From Limanda limanda (Eukaryota > Chordata > Actinopteri > Pleuronectiformes > Pleuronectidae), in contig NC_083646.1 in assembly GCF_963576545.1 (NCBI RefSeq), positions 11,242,991-11,306,990 of the forward strand: 64,000 nt of DNA, written 5' to 3'. Within the stretch, counting starts at the first letter, position 1, and every line of letters starts with the position of its first letter. The notes below the pieces were generated by a model that was given only the letters and a program-made list of their open reading frames with translations, was not told the DNA's origin and did no database searches. A program made the position numbers and the translations under genes. Below are positions 40,201 to 49,894 of this stretch, piece by piece.

Positions 40201-40735
40201 GACTTCCTGTTGTCAACGGAGAACTCGTTCCACCAATTGGGAGCCAGGACAACAAACAGTCCTGATTTTATTATTTAGTTCCTTTTATTTGTCAGCCACA
40301 ATAAAGGCAAATGGATGTCATTTACTCAAATAAAGAGTCGACTGTGTGAGCTGAATACCAATGAGGGGTTTCACTAATGTGAATCTAAGTGTGCGACTCA
40401 GATCTTAAGTAATATTGAATAAATTAAAAAACATAAACACAGTTCTCTCTCTGTCTCTCATCACCATCTCAATGTCTCTTGCTTTTCTTCCTTTTTTTTA
40501 TAAATGACATTTATTTCAGAAATAACACAATTGTCTTGTGAAGGCAAATAATATCCATCTATCCGTCTATCTCTATATCTCAGGGCCACCAGCAGCCTCT
40601 CGTCCTCAGTTCTCTCGCTCCATCTCGGTGACAGACGAGCGCTCCCTGAAGAAGATGGGAGTGACGACTGCGTCCATGCCTGACCCTTCAGTGTCCTCAG
40701 TGCCACACTGTCGCCTACACTCCACCCCCGAATGA
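28353..40735 (+). CDS. pitpnc1: Cytoplasmic phosphatidylinositol transfer protein 1-like (PITPNC1 family, class II PITP), complete
   Basis: Encodes a soluble lipid carrier of the PITP fold. The family binds phosphatidylinositol, and PITPNC1 also phosphatidic acid, moving them between membranes and influencing Golgi signalling and secretion. Coding exons: 28353-28400, 32200-32348, 34326-34414, 34663-34670, 34823-34894, 36075-36167, 37341-37496, 38617-38680, 38841-38927, 40584-40735. They total 918 nt in one frame: 305 residues plus TGA. The start MLVKEYRICMPLTVDEYKIGQLYMISKHS is nearly identical to mammalian PITPNC1 and unlike class I PITPs. T58 and K60 (QLTEK) match the class I Thr59/Lys61 headgroup-binding pair; KAWN, KTGRGPL, IMCSYK and HRQAVAWVDEW are conserved. 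Oddities are the 8-nt exon, Tyr193 in place of a membrane-docking Trp, and a shorter, unrelated C-terminus (human about 332 residues). Teleosts carry two pitpnc1 copies; this looks like the more divergent one, but which is not settled. Confidence 0.92.
28401..32199 (+). other. pitpnc1: pitpnc1 intron 1 (3.8 kb)
   Basis: The largest intron. It contains a CA tract (28422-28441) and a dispersed repeat copy (31796-31940). No other gene or RNA was recognised on either strand. Confidence 0.85.
31796..31940 (+). repeat. Dispersed teleost repeat, family 1 copy B
   Basis: Shares ACTTTCTTTAACATTGTGAGAT, CACTGATATTTATGGG, GGAGGTATGAACTCTAC and AGTGTCATTCTAGTTGC landmarks (each at most 20 bases apart in order) with the family seen at 3975, 37738, 48888 and 56333. 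It is internally deleted and lies in intron 1. Confidence 0.6.
32200..32348 (+). CDS. pitpnc1: pitpnc1 coding exon 2
   Basis: Acceptor CCTGCAG/TAC, donor CAG/GTAGAG, ending in phase 2 so that Ser66 is split. Encodes residues 17-66, including GEGVEVV and QLTEKRIYLS, which carries T58 and K60. Confidence 0.93.
32349..34325 (+). other. pitpnc1: pitpnc1 intron 2
   Basis: About 2 kb, AT-rich. A member of dispersed family 3 lies at about 33005-33240. Otherwise nothing was recognised. Confidence 0.8.
33005..33240. repeat. Dispersed teleost repeat, family 3 copy (GTTAGCTTAGCTTAGCATAA motif)
   Basis: Carries GTTAGCTTAGCTTAGCATAA and GCTAGCCTGGCTTTGTCC, hallmarks of a repeat common in spiny-rayed fish. 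An inverted TTATGCTAAGCT lies near 33204-33215, so the copy may be rearranged. Related copies lie at 40897-41010 and 51788-52075. Confidence 0.6.
34326..34414 (+). CDS. pitpnc1: pitpnc1 coding exon 3
   Basis: Acceptor TTTCTCTCAG/C, donor ACAG/GTGCTT. Encodes residues 66-95, KLPSWAQAFVPRIFYVTEKAWNFYPFTIT, ending in phase 1. This is highly similar to the mammalian protein. Confidence 0.93.
34663..34670 (+). CDS. pitpnc1: pitpnc1 8-nt microexon
   Basis: Acceptor GGTGCTGCAG, exon AGTACTCA, donor GTAAGT. It completes Glu96 and adds Tyr97 and Ser98, joining phase 1 of exon 3 to phase 0 of exon 5. The result, TEYSLSFLPKF, aligns without gaps to TEYTCSFLPKF of mammalian PITPNC1. Omitting it would shift the frame. 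Confidence 0.88.
34823..34894 (+). CDS. pitpnc1: pitpnc1 coding exon 5
   Basis: Acceptor CCCCGTAG/CTA, donor AAC/GTGAGT, phase 0 to 0. Encodes residues 99-122, LSFLPKFSIRIETRFENNNGDNDN. The Asn/Asp-rich end lies in a variable loop. Confidence 0.92.
34895..36074 (+). other. pitpnc1: pitpnc1 intron 5
   Basis: Contains an interrupted CA array (35149-35192), CT-rich DNA (35700-35870) and a short GT tract (35999-36029). No other feature was seen. Confidence 0.8.
36075..36167 (+). CDS. pitpnc1: pitpnc1 coding exon 6
   Basis: Acceptor GGATGCAG/GTG, donor GAG/GTGCGC (a weak donor). Encodes residues 123-153, VFGDTPTPAECVSFLDILSDPIPEKHYKEEE. It is the most divergent core exon relative to mammalian PITPNC1, with IPEKHYKEEE the best-conserved part. 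Confidence 0.88.
36168..37340 (+). other. pitpnc1: pitpnc1 intron 6
   Basis: Unique sequence with a CA tract at about 37207-37227. No other feature was seen. Confidence 0.8.
37341..37496 (+). CDS. pitpnc1: pitpnc1 coding exon 7
   Basis: Acceptor TGTGCAG/GAC, donor AGA/GTGAGA, phase 0 to 0. Encodes residues 154-205, including the PITP signature KTGRGPL, PIMCSYKKV and FEVYGFQTRTEEFIHR. Class I PITPs have the Trp-Trp membrane-insertion motif at the VY position (192-193). Confidence 0.93.
37497..38616 (+). other. pitpnc1: pitpnc1 intron 7
   Basis: Contains dispersed family 1 copy C (37738-37985), a poly-C run at about 37911-37923 and an A run near 38240. No gene was seen. Confidence 0.8.
37738..37985 (+). 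repeat. Dispersed teleost repeat, family 1 copy C
   Basis: The clearest member. It begins ATTACTTCCGCCAAGGAAGT, followed by the GTTTGTTTGTTACCACGG, AATTTGGTGCAGA and AATCCAGATTTAGG segments, and ends TTGGGCCTTGGTAGAGATGC. It lies in intron 7 on the same strand as the gene. Confidence 0.7.
38617..38680 (+). CDS. pitpnc1: pitpnc1 coding exon 8
   Basis: Acceptor GAATTCAG/AAC, donor CACG/GTGGGT, phase 0 to 1. Encodes NIRDILLVGHRQAVAWVDEWH (residues 206-226), very close to mammalian RDILLIGHRQAFAWVDEW. Confidence 0.93.
38841..38927 (+). CDS. pitpnc1: pitpnc1 coding exon 9
   Basis: Acceptor TTCCCACAG/GG, donor CCAG/GTGAGA, phase 1 to 1. Encodes GLSLEEVREYEHMMQEKTNSKVKSSQNNP (residues 227-255), the C-terminal helix of the PITP fold followed by a Ser/Asn-rich linker. 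Skipping it would keep the frame. Confidence 0.92.
38928..40583 (+). other. pitpnc1: pitpnc1 intron 9
   Basis: Contains GA-rich DNA (38955-39060), a GT/GC tract (39599-39640), a CT tract (39765-39810) and a dispersed repeat (39957-40270). No other gene was seen. Confidence 0.8.
39957..40270. repeat. Dispersed teleost repeat, family 4
   Basis: Begins CATTACATTTAGCTGATGCT, then TTTATCCAAAGCCACTTACA; later CGTTCCACCAATTGGGAGCC and AGGACAACAAACAGTC. I recognise these landmarks in this order from an abundant fish repeat. There is no coding capacity; the class is unassigned. Confidence 0.65.
40584..40735 (+). CDS. pitpnc1: pitpnc1 coding exon 10 (C-terminus and stop)
   Basis: Acceptor TATATCTCAG/GG; ends at TGA 40733-40735. 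Encodes residues 256-305: a Pro/Ser/Thr-rich tail with basic clusters (SRPQFSRSISV, DERSLKKMG). It replaces the longer mammalian tail. RSIS at 267-270 is a possible basophilic kinase site, but I do not see the RKKSAPE stretch that carries a mammalian 14-3-3 site. Confidence 0.88.
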
Positions 40736-43680
40736 TGCTACACACATGGCTACGCACACAGCTTCTCAATCACACGCACACACACACACTGATCGAGCAC
40801 TCTGCACAATTCAAACACACAGAAACCCACAGTCAGCACTTACCAGAATCATGTTACTTCTCAAATACACACAGTCGCAGAGCTACATGATCCGTAAAGG
40901 ACCAGCTCAACATTTTGGGTAAAATGCTTGTTTGTTTAGATGAGCAGATCATTGCCAATTAATATAAAGCTACAGCCAGCAACTGGTTAGCTTAGCTGAA
41001 CAGGGGGGGGGGGACAGTGTCGCACAGCCATTGTATTGGCATCTCCACAACGCTGTGTCAGCATTAGAGGAGGGTCTGGCTGCACCCATTATCATTCTGC
41101 TATAGGGGGAAAAACACTCTGGCTTGTTTTTATTTCTTGAAACCAATTACTCGTCTTCTTCGGGGGGGCTATAGAGCTTATAAGCTCAGGATGGAGTAAC
41201 GGTTGGAGCCCTTATAAGAAAATGGTTAATTCCCTGCAAGGAAGACGAAACAAAAATCAGTAAAAAACGTGCGATTAACAATTGTCGTCAGAACTCGCCA
41301 TCGTCAGTCAATAGGTTTGCAGCTCAGTTTCTCAAACCAAGTACATTTAGAAAATATCAGAGAGAAAATCTGATTAATTCCAATGTGACAGTATTCACCT
41401 AACAGCACCTTTTAAACTCACAAATTAATACAAAACAATGAAATGCTTTACGGTGGGTGATGCACTGCACAATTTCTTATATCACTGTATAACAACCAAT
41501 TGTTTTTATAACCAGTTCATGAAATATGTAAATAAGTGATTTTTTACATGTGGTGGTTGGTGGATGTTTAAACCACTTTGACAGAGCCAGCTTTGCAGTT
41601 TCCTGAAAACAGAAATTGAATCAGCGCTTTCCCCAAATGTCCTTTCGCAATTCACAGATATATATGTATCCCCAAATCTTGCAGTTCTTGTCACTTAATG
41701 TAAAAACCACATGAACACAACAAAGAGACATTTCCAGTCTCTCTCAGTAATTTCCTCAGCCGTAGTGGAGCTCACCAGCCACCAGCAGGGCTCTCCGATT
41801 GTTTCCCAGCACCCAGCCTGTGGCCTACAGACAGATGCATAAGGAGTTTAATAGAGTGGATCTAATGAGAGAGCAGAGGAGAAGGGGGGGGGGGCTGTCA
41901 ATGCTATGGATCTGCTCCCCTCTCCACCTCAAGCCAATAGGTCAGACCAGGTGTATTGACAGAGGGCAGCCAGGCGTTGTATTGGTTCCTTGATCGCTTA
42001 GCTGAGACCTGCAAATGGGTCAAGCCGGGACTAAACTTCAATTATGAGTCAATGATGTGAGCATTCTTAAGACGATGAGCTTTTTTTTTTTGTATATGTA
42101 TATTTTTAGAAGTTGTCAGGGATCAACAACTGCAAAACGCTGAAAGAAAATACTATTCTGTTGCCTTATATGTGAAATATTCACTTTAAATGATGAGCGA
42201 TGAATCAAGTCGAATTTGTACATGAAAATTACCCTGTATAGTCTTTTATAAATGATTTCTATCAATAAATACATTTGATTTTCCATGAGAAGATTCACTG
42301 GTGTCCTGATACTTGCACAGTTAAGCGAAAAAATGGACTCGGCGCACACATTATCAGCCGTGTTTGATCGGTATTGACCTGTAACGATGGACCAGCTGCT
42401 GGCCCACCGCAGCCCTCACATGTAATCTACTCACCAATTTCACACTTGTGTGCCCAGTGGATCGGGCTCCGGCGGCAGCAGACCTCTTGGTCCAACCTAA
42501 TTTGGCTCCGTGGCTCATGGCAGTTTTTCTCTCTGCAAGAGGACGGAAGAGAATAATGAATGTTTAACAGATGCGAGGTTGTGGCTTGGGCGTGTTTGCA
42601 TGTCTGTTATCATTTTATTGCTTTATTTTCCCAAGACATCAGGACAAAAGCCAAGGCTCGACGCAGAGGGGACCTGGAAGTGATTGACTGACAGCTTGAG
42701 TGGAATGGCACGCTAAGTAGCTGGAAGCTCAATAGGGCTTCTTTCATCCACACAAATCAAGAGCCACTGCGACAATGTGTTTCAGCTTCCAGACAAAGGG
42801 GGGCTTGCAGACGTTCATTCACAAATTCATACATACATGAACGCAAAGCTCTTCCTCTCAATGTCTCTTTTTACACTTGCAGCAGGAGGATGAAAGAGCG
42901 AGAAATCAACACATCCAGCAATGTTCACAAGCGCTGCAGAGGGAGCACAAACCGCCGAGTGTACTGCATTAACATCATCTCTTTTACTTCGTCTCTCCCG
43001 TTACATCTTTCCTCTCGTTATTGCCGTTCCACTATTCTCCTCCACTGCTCCTCTCTTCTTTCAGTTCCCTCCTCTCGCATTCCTGGATTTCCCCCTTCAT
43101 CTGCTTTTTCTTTGGCTTCCTCTTTATCTGTGTGTCCTCATCTTCATTCCTCAAGAGGGCCTCTAAAGAAGATGTACGGTGTTCATTACGTGGGAATGCT
43201 CCCCACGGTACATTATCATAGATCCTGACCCTGTAGCGTTGAATCATCTTCCTGTTCCCAGTTTGCCCATCAGACCCCACAAATAGCACGGCAGAGGAAA
43301 GTCAGAACGCTCTCTCTCCAGAGCCACCTGCGCTGAGCTTTAATGTGCGGTCAGTGTGATGCAGAACTTTGAGCTGGACCCAAGGGACGGAGACAGTGGA
43401 AAGACAAAAGGGAACGAGGGATGAAGAATCAAATTTACATAGCAAGACAAAAAGGACGAAGAGCTGGAATCGGTTTGTCCCGGTGAAGAACAAAAACAAT
43501 GTGAGTGTGTCGCTGAACTTCTCCCCCCACCCCCCCCTTAATGGCATCTTTCCCAACCACACTGATGTACGAGCCTCTTCTCCAGATCGATACTTACTCT
43601 CCATTCACCGGACGGACAGTAATACAACGGCCTCATTTGTTTGACGATGTCTGTGTGCGTGCATGCGTGTGGGTTCCATG
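40736..43680. other. pitpnc1 3'UTR of unknown length, then intergenic
   Basis: A CA-rich stretch follows the stop codon. The nearest clear AATAAA on the plus strand that I noted is at 42264-42269, about 1.5 kb downstream, so the 3' end is uncertain. A family 3 repeat lies at 40897-41010. No other gene is supported. Confidence 0.45.
40897..41010. repeat. Dispersed teleost repeat, family 3 copy (fragment)
   Basis: TAAAGGACCAGCTCAACATT at the start and CAACTGGTTAGCTTAGCTGA at the end are landmarks shared with the copies at 33005 and 51788. It probably lies in the pitpnc1 3'UTR. Confidence 0.6.
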
Positions 43681-44455
43681 TCTGCTGTTGCTGTTAAATT
43701 CAGCAGTTTAAAAGAGAGTGACCAATAAGCCGCATAGTTTAGCATGTCACAAACTGAATCGCTTCATTGACATCAATCAACATGGATGTTATGTGTGTGT
43801 AAGTGTGAGTGTGTGTAGTTATACAGCCCCCACAGAATTAGTGAAGAGAATTACAGGGCATTACTTTGTGTGTAAACATATCATGAGGTTGTTTAGTTAT
43901 ATTATTAATTTGTCTTATATGGCATATGTGTTATCTGTGTGTGTGTGTTTGGTCTTTACAGTTACACAACCCTGACAGAATTAGTGAAGTGAAATAAAGG
44001 CTGACTCAGTGTTAATAAAGGTGATATTATACAAGTATTTACTTCCCATTGTGTTGTTATCTGTGTCTGCTGCTGCTGTTTAATTCAGCCGTTTAAAAGA
44101 GAGTGACCAATAAGCTGCATAGTTTAACATGTCACAAACTGAATCGCTTCATTGACATCAATCAACATTGACTTCAGTCATGTGTATGTATGCAAGTGTA
44201 TGTGTGTGTGTAGTTATACAGCCCCCACAGAATTAGTGAAGAGAATTAAAGAGCATAATTTTGCGTGTAAAAATGATATCATGAGATTGTGTAGTTATAT
44301 TATTAATGTGTCTTATATGGCATATGTGTTATCTGTGTGTGTGTTTGGTCCTTACAGTTACACAACCCTGACAGAATAAGTGAAATAAAGGCTGACTCAG
44401 TGTTAATAAATTTGATATTATACAAGTATTTACTTCCTATTGTGTTGTTATCTGT
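43681..44455. repeat. Tandem duplication, two copies of about 388 bp
   Basis: Copy 1 (43681-44065) and copy 2 (44066-44455) align almost throughout: TTTAAAAGAGAGTGACCAAT, GTCACAAACTGAATCGCTTC, ATACAGCCCCCACAGAATTA, CTTATATGGCATATGTGTTA and AAAGGCTGACTCAGTGTTAA occur once in each, with a few substitutions and small GT-length differences. Short related frames occur in both but show no known domain. It looks like a recent local duplication. Confidence 0.95.
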
Positions 44456-46225
44456 GTCTGATATGGCGTGTGTGTGTGTGTGTGTGTGTGCGTGTGCACA
44501 TGTGAGAATCCCCAGGAGTGTAATTCGTGCGTTTGCCTAAACGGTGAGGCTGAGATGCTTGTGTTTCCTCATTACAGTGTCAGCAATACAGTTTTTAGCC
44601 CACTCAACCACATAAATGACTTCAAATCCTGTGTGTATTAAGCCTCACCAGTGGGAACCCAATTTGTAACCTCTGCCCAGTAATACGTTAACTGGACTTT
44701 ATCTGGGGACAGGCAGAGTGTAAAATTCATACAGTATCTGAGAGGACTAATTGAACCAATTAAGAAAGTGAATCTGGATTACCGGGGGGGCCGCGAACAC
44801 ACTCGTACCCTCCGGAATAGAGTTGGAGACCACTGCTTTCGGGTGATAATGATTGTCACTGCAAATGGCTGGCGGTGCGGGGGTCTCGGCGAGCCGCGAG
44901 ACAACACCGGGCCGTCTGCGCGTTTTACACTGATGTGTTTTCATTTCCCGAGCAGCTGATCCCTGGGCTGCTATTCTGGGCGGTAATTAATTGCGTGCGG
45001 GTAAAAGAAAAGTCAAGGATGAGTGTAAAAACTGTTCCTCGCCTTGTTCGCACAAACAAAAGGCAGAGCTCGGGGTTTTCTTGTGTTTTTTCCGCACAAA
45101 CACACATTTGCTAGAGGAAACAAAAAAGCAAACGAGTATAAACACGATGATGTGCAGAAAATTGCACAAAAAAATAAGAGCCTTGGGTTCTTCATGCTTT
45201 AAATATCTTAATCAGCAAGCCCATAAAGCCTCCTGATTTTAATTGCCCCACCATGACTATTAATTACATAACAGCCTCTGCAGTCAGCCTGCCCATATGT
45301 TTGCTAATGGGAGAGGACGGATTAGAATTGTGAGTGAAAGGCATTTGAATACAATGCTTTCGATTGATCTTCGAAGGTAGAATTGAATTTACCCTGCAGG
45401 TATGCACATGCAAACATTCGTTTTCTTTCTCCCGAGCTCTCGTGTACAACATAAATCAAATGGCAGACGACAGTGAAAGAACAACGTGCCGTATCGTTGT
45501 AAAGAAGCTTCTTAAGACAAGATTACTCTAAAACAAGAGATACTTAACAGGCAGGAAGACAATGCACCATATTACTGTGCAACAAAAGATGCTATGCAGG
45601 CTGCGGGAACAATGCACCATATTGTTCTAACCACAGTCTCTGAAGACACAACATATACAGTGGGGATAATGCAAGGTTAGGAAATTGACCTTGTTCGACT
45701 GGCTGCCAGTTTGAAGCCACTCATGGGCTGTGAGAGCCTTCGGAGGATACTTGTTTCTACCGTGTAACAAACAACGTGTCAGAAAATAAGTGGAGACAAA
45801 CTAATTCACGTGAGTCATTTCAGGAAAGAAGCATTACGCTGCAGTGAAAGGCTGCGCGGGTAAAGGAGACTCTGGTTAGATTCTCATCGACAGAAGATGT
45901 GAAGCTAGAGCTCCTCCGGGACGGATCAGCTGTTTTCTTTGTGGAACCTGGAACGTGATAGATGCTGGTCGATTCTCAGATGGACGGATAGATTCATTTC
46001 ATACTTGATTTGTGTGGAGCTGTTCCCTGCAACTAAAGTGTCGTTATTTACCAATACTCACTTGTCTGTTTCTACATAAAACATCATCTGATTTTCACAT
46101 AGGGAAAATTGTTCATTTCCTGTTTACAACTGAATTTAACAAAATTTTCCTTACTCAAAAAAGAAAACTTGCTGACAGACAGATTTGAAATGTGCTGGCG
46201 AACTGGTGCATCATGCTATAAAAGG
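44456..46225. other. Intergenic, no gene recognised
   Basis: A GT tract at 44470-44496 is the only clear repeat. The unique sequence from 44690 to 46200 has no convincing coding frame. Confidence 0.5.
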
Positions 46226-46480
46226 TTATTGGGATAAAACCACATTGAATAAAACTGCTTTGTGATCCGACACACACATATCCTCGGTTCCAATGCTGTC
46301 AGGGCTGAGACCATTAAAAAGGACCAGATCAAGGGTGTGATCCTCTGAGTGTGTCGGCTCATGTATTGCCTGAGTGAGGTTAAATGATTCCAGTGTATCT
46401 ATAAAATCAGTAATAAAACTCATGACAAGTATGTTAAAATCACTTGAGATGAGGGTTTTATCATAGTTTTATAAAAAATG
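46226..46480 (-). pseudogene. Non-LTR retrotransposon (LINE) endonuclease fragment
   Basis: The minus frame reads TLISSDFNILVMSFITDFIDTL, then ESFNLTQAIHEPTHSEDHTLDLVL, FNGLSPDSIGTEDMCVSDHKAVLF. It matches the APE-type endonuclease of fish LINEs: a degenerate (G)DFN motif, the ESFNL-Q-x3-PTH-x5-TLDLV block and the catalytic SDH. A stop lies just upstream and no reverse transcriptase follows, so it is a dead fragment. Confidence 0.85.
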
Positions 46481-48887
46481 TGATAAAAACTCTTTACTGG
46501 GTTTTGGAGTTTAGTTTTCTAGAACAAGCTCCAAATTTGTTTTATGCAAATTCCCTTTGGCAGCTTGCAGCGATTGTACAGGTATGTTGGAGCTATCAGC
46601 GATTGGTCCTGGTCCAGTAGAAATGTTACCTGCTTTCAAGGTGGAACCAATCGGATAGAGGGACTTGAACAGTCGCTGATGGACCGGTTATTTCTGTTCA
46701 TCCAAAGTAATCACTAACTAAACATCATCAAATATCAATCAAGTCATGTAATTGGTATTTATAAAATGTACCAAATTGAATGTAAAACAACATTTTTTTG
46801 ACTCTGAAGGAGACTTTTGATCTGTATCTAAATAAGCAACTATTTGCTAACATGGTCGACACATCAGTTTAACACAGTGTGTAAGTGTTGAGTTCATTTC
46901 AGTCAACTGGTTTCCACTTCCCTACAGTGGTCAGAAAATAAGTTCAAGCAGGTTTAATTAAAGAAATCATAATCTAACTAATTATCTTAAATCTTTTAGT
47001 TTACATGATTTAAGTAGTGAAAGCCTTTATCGATGGGATTGTTGTAATGAATTAAATAATTATAAGTTAATGATAAGGCACCTTTTAAAAAACGGCCAGA
47101 ACAAAGTGATTCATAAAAGGCAACAAGAAAAATAATTAAAAAAAAAAAAATATTACACATTATTTAAAAAAAAAGAAATGTAAGTAACAGCTCAAAACAA
47201 ATTTAATTCAGGAAAATTAAATGATATTATCTGCAGAATATACTCCACAGTCGCTATGACAATGGTCCTTCCTGTTGGATGCTGTCTCCTGGTCTCATTT
47301 CTCTGAGCAGCGATGTAGAGTCGTGAATCGAACCCGGTCCCCACGTTGACAGGTCCACCGGCTGCCTGTACAATGGCTGACACACACACACACTATACAT
47401 GAGCACATCAGCAGGTGAGCGGCTCGTCAGTGACAGGTGGGGACGACAGCGAGAGGTTAGTCGACACACACAGCGGAGGAGAAGAGTTCTCTCGTTTCCC
47501 CGGCTCGGCTGTCACCTCCGTCTCTATTAGAACCAGGAGCACTTTCACCGTCTCCATGTTGTCGCCTGTGATCATACATCGAACCCTCAGGCATGTTACG
47601 TCTTTTATAGCCGACCTCTAGACTTGAGGGCCTGCAGACCCCTGTTTATCTGGGGTCTTCAGGCACCCAAGGTTACAGGTCGCCTATAAAAATAAAATAT
47701 ATAGACACATATATGTGGCGAGACTTTCTAATTCCATTATTCCTTCTGTTTATTGTTTTAAATAAAAAATTGATGAGTTACGGTTTTGTCCTCCACATCA
47801 GGAGATTGGCATCAGTTGCTATTTACACATTGATTTTAAATCAAGAAACTAAAGCCTTTTATTCCTCTCCTCACTCTGTGTTTCAAGTGGAATTGAGTGA
47901 AATGACAACATTTTATGAGCTTGTTTTATGTGTCATTCACACTCTTAAATGTGTGCATCTGTAAATATACATGTGTGTTTTATTTAGGGGTGTAATTGGA
48001 GAGAAAATAGTACAATCTTCTTTTTTTTTTTTAAAGCTGATAAGTCTTAGGCAATATGGTAATGACTACCTAAGTCTTAATTCCATATAAACGCCCACAT
48101 GCTTTTTATTCTCCTGCTGCTCACATAACATCCATTACAACTTTCCACAGCTCTAGGCCAAGCTTCTCCTCTCGTCTCCCTTTCTTCTCACCCTCCGTCC
48201 CCCCCCCCCCCCCCATCCGCGCTCCTTCCCAACTTTGCGACTACACTGTTTTATTTCTAAAAAAAAAATCAAAGTAATGAAACTGATCGTCACAGAGGTG
48301 ATTTTGGAGAAAGCACACAGGAGGGGGCTGTCATCGCTGTGTCGTATGCGGAGGGGGGGCGATGAGTGAAACATGAGGAGAAAGTGAGCAGAGACAAATC
48401 AAAGGGACCCGGCTGCCTGACACACTTTTATTTCAAGTTCCAGTTAGATCTATAGCCGCTGCCTTGAGGACAAACCCACCCTGGAACACTCTTACTCAGT
48501 TATAAGTCATCAGTGAGTGCAGTGCTCAGTGGATTGCAGGAGTTCGTCTGTCATGGTCTTCACATTTTTTACTCTACAGACATTCTCTCCCTATTTGAAC
48601 GGTGGTACATCTAAAAAGAAGCTATTTCCAGACTTAACAATGACACTTTTGTATTCTCCTCTTGCATCTGGCTGGTCCCTGTTGAGATTGCATGTAGTCG
48701 TTCCCACAAGCTTGTTCTGTTCTGTACCCGGGCTGCACCTGGGGCAGTGATGTAGAAGTGAGTCAGATCTGCTGGTTTGGGGCCAGATTGTGTTCAGTGT
48801 CAGCTGCTGTCTAAGTTAGTGCAGCGTGTTGGAACTAGAGTAGCACTCACAGAACACACACTTCAGCCAAGGCCCATTGTGGAACCA
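46481..48887. other. Intergenic, no gene recognised
   Basis: AT-rich with A runs (47145-47175) and a C run of about 15 (48200-48214). A TATA-like motif and small frame at 47555-47599 on the minus strand are discussed as a finding. Nothing else was identified. Confidence 0.5.
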
Positions 48888-49206
48888 CATTCACTAGATC
48901 CAGATTTTTATTTAGATCTGATCACACACAATAATTGCAGTCCCCTTACAATGTCAGATTTTTTTTTATCAATATGGATGAATTTAACTATGAGGATTTA
49001 ACAGAAATGTTGAAGAAAACCCTTTCTCGCAATGTAACAGAAAGTGGAAATCCTGGATCTGTATCTTGATTCACACCAAAATGTTATGACTTCTTCCCTG
49101 ATGTATATTGCATTTCCCTCACCGAGTTGTTGTTATTCCTACTCTAGTTTTTGCGCAATCCTGCTAACTAACACACAATCACAAACAAAAGCATAACCCT
49201 GCTGCC
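48888..49206 (-). repeat. Dispersed teleost repeat, family 1 copy D
   Basis: Begins CATTCACTAGATCCAG and includes the AATCCTGGATCTGTATCTTG, CACCAAAATGTTATGAC and GCGCAATCCTGCTAACTAAC segments in the same order and orientation as copies A and E. Confidence 0.6.
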
Positions 49207-49848
49207 AGTGTTCCTAAAACAATACTTCACTAAACTGCCCTCCAGACCTGGTGTTTAACTGTGGTTTCTTTATTTGTTGAAATAACAAATGACACTGTTT
49301 TTAATTCATTAACTGAAATGTGTTTGTCTTTCCTGGAGTTATCAGGGTGCAGTGGAGCCTGTGAGCCTCTGTCAGGACCGTGGGCCGCTGCAGTGGGCTG
49401 TCGTGTCTTCCTGCTTCACAGACACATTACAGAGACATCAGGGGAGTAACAGACGCTCAGACGCTGAGACAAACAGGTCACCCTTACCTGGGCTGCAGGA
49501 TAAACAATTTCCCCTCTACAATCTTAGACCTCCTTTATTATAGCCTGTCTTTCTTCTCCATGAGCCCTTCTCTCCTCTTTCCCACCACCTCACATGCTTC
49601 TTTCCATCCTCTCTCCCCTTTTTTCCTGCTCACACCCGTTCCTGCGCCTCACCCCTCTCCCCACAACAGAATTCCTATTAAAAAGGTGGCTGTGTAAGTG
49701 TGTGTGGTTAGAGCGGAAGGGTGGGGGGTGTTGAGGAGTACAGCGTGTACAATGACCTTACTCGCAAATCATTGCCTCATGTACAGCAAGCATGTCCTTG
49801 TTGCAACACCATAACAGCTCCGAGCCCCAGACCACAGAGCGGTGGTAA

Positions 49849-49894
<46 letters not shown>

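Noticed and set aside
43681..44455. CRISPR-like or satellite array
   Set aside because: There are only two units of about 388 bp in a vertebrate genome with no spacer structure, so it is a simple tandem duplication.
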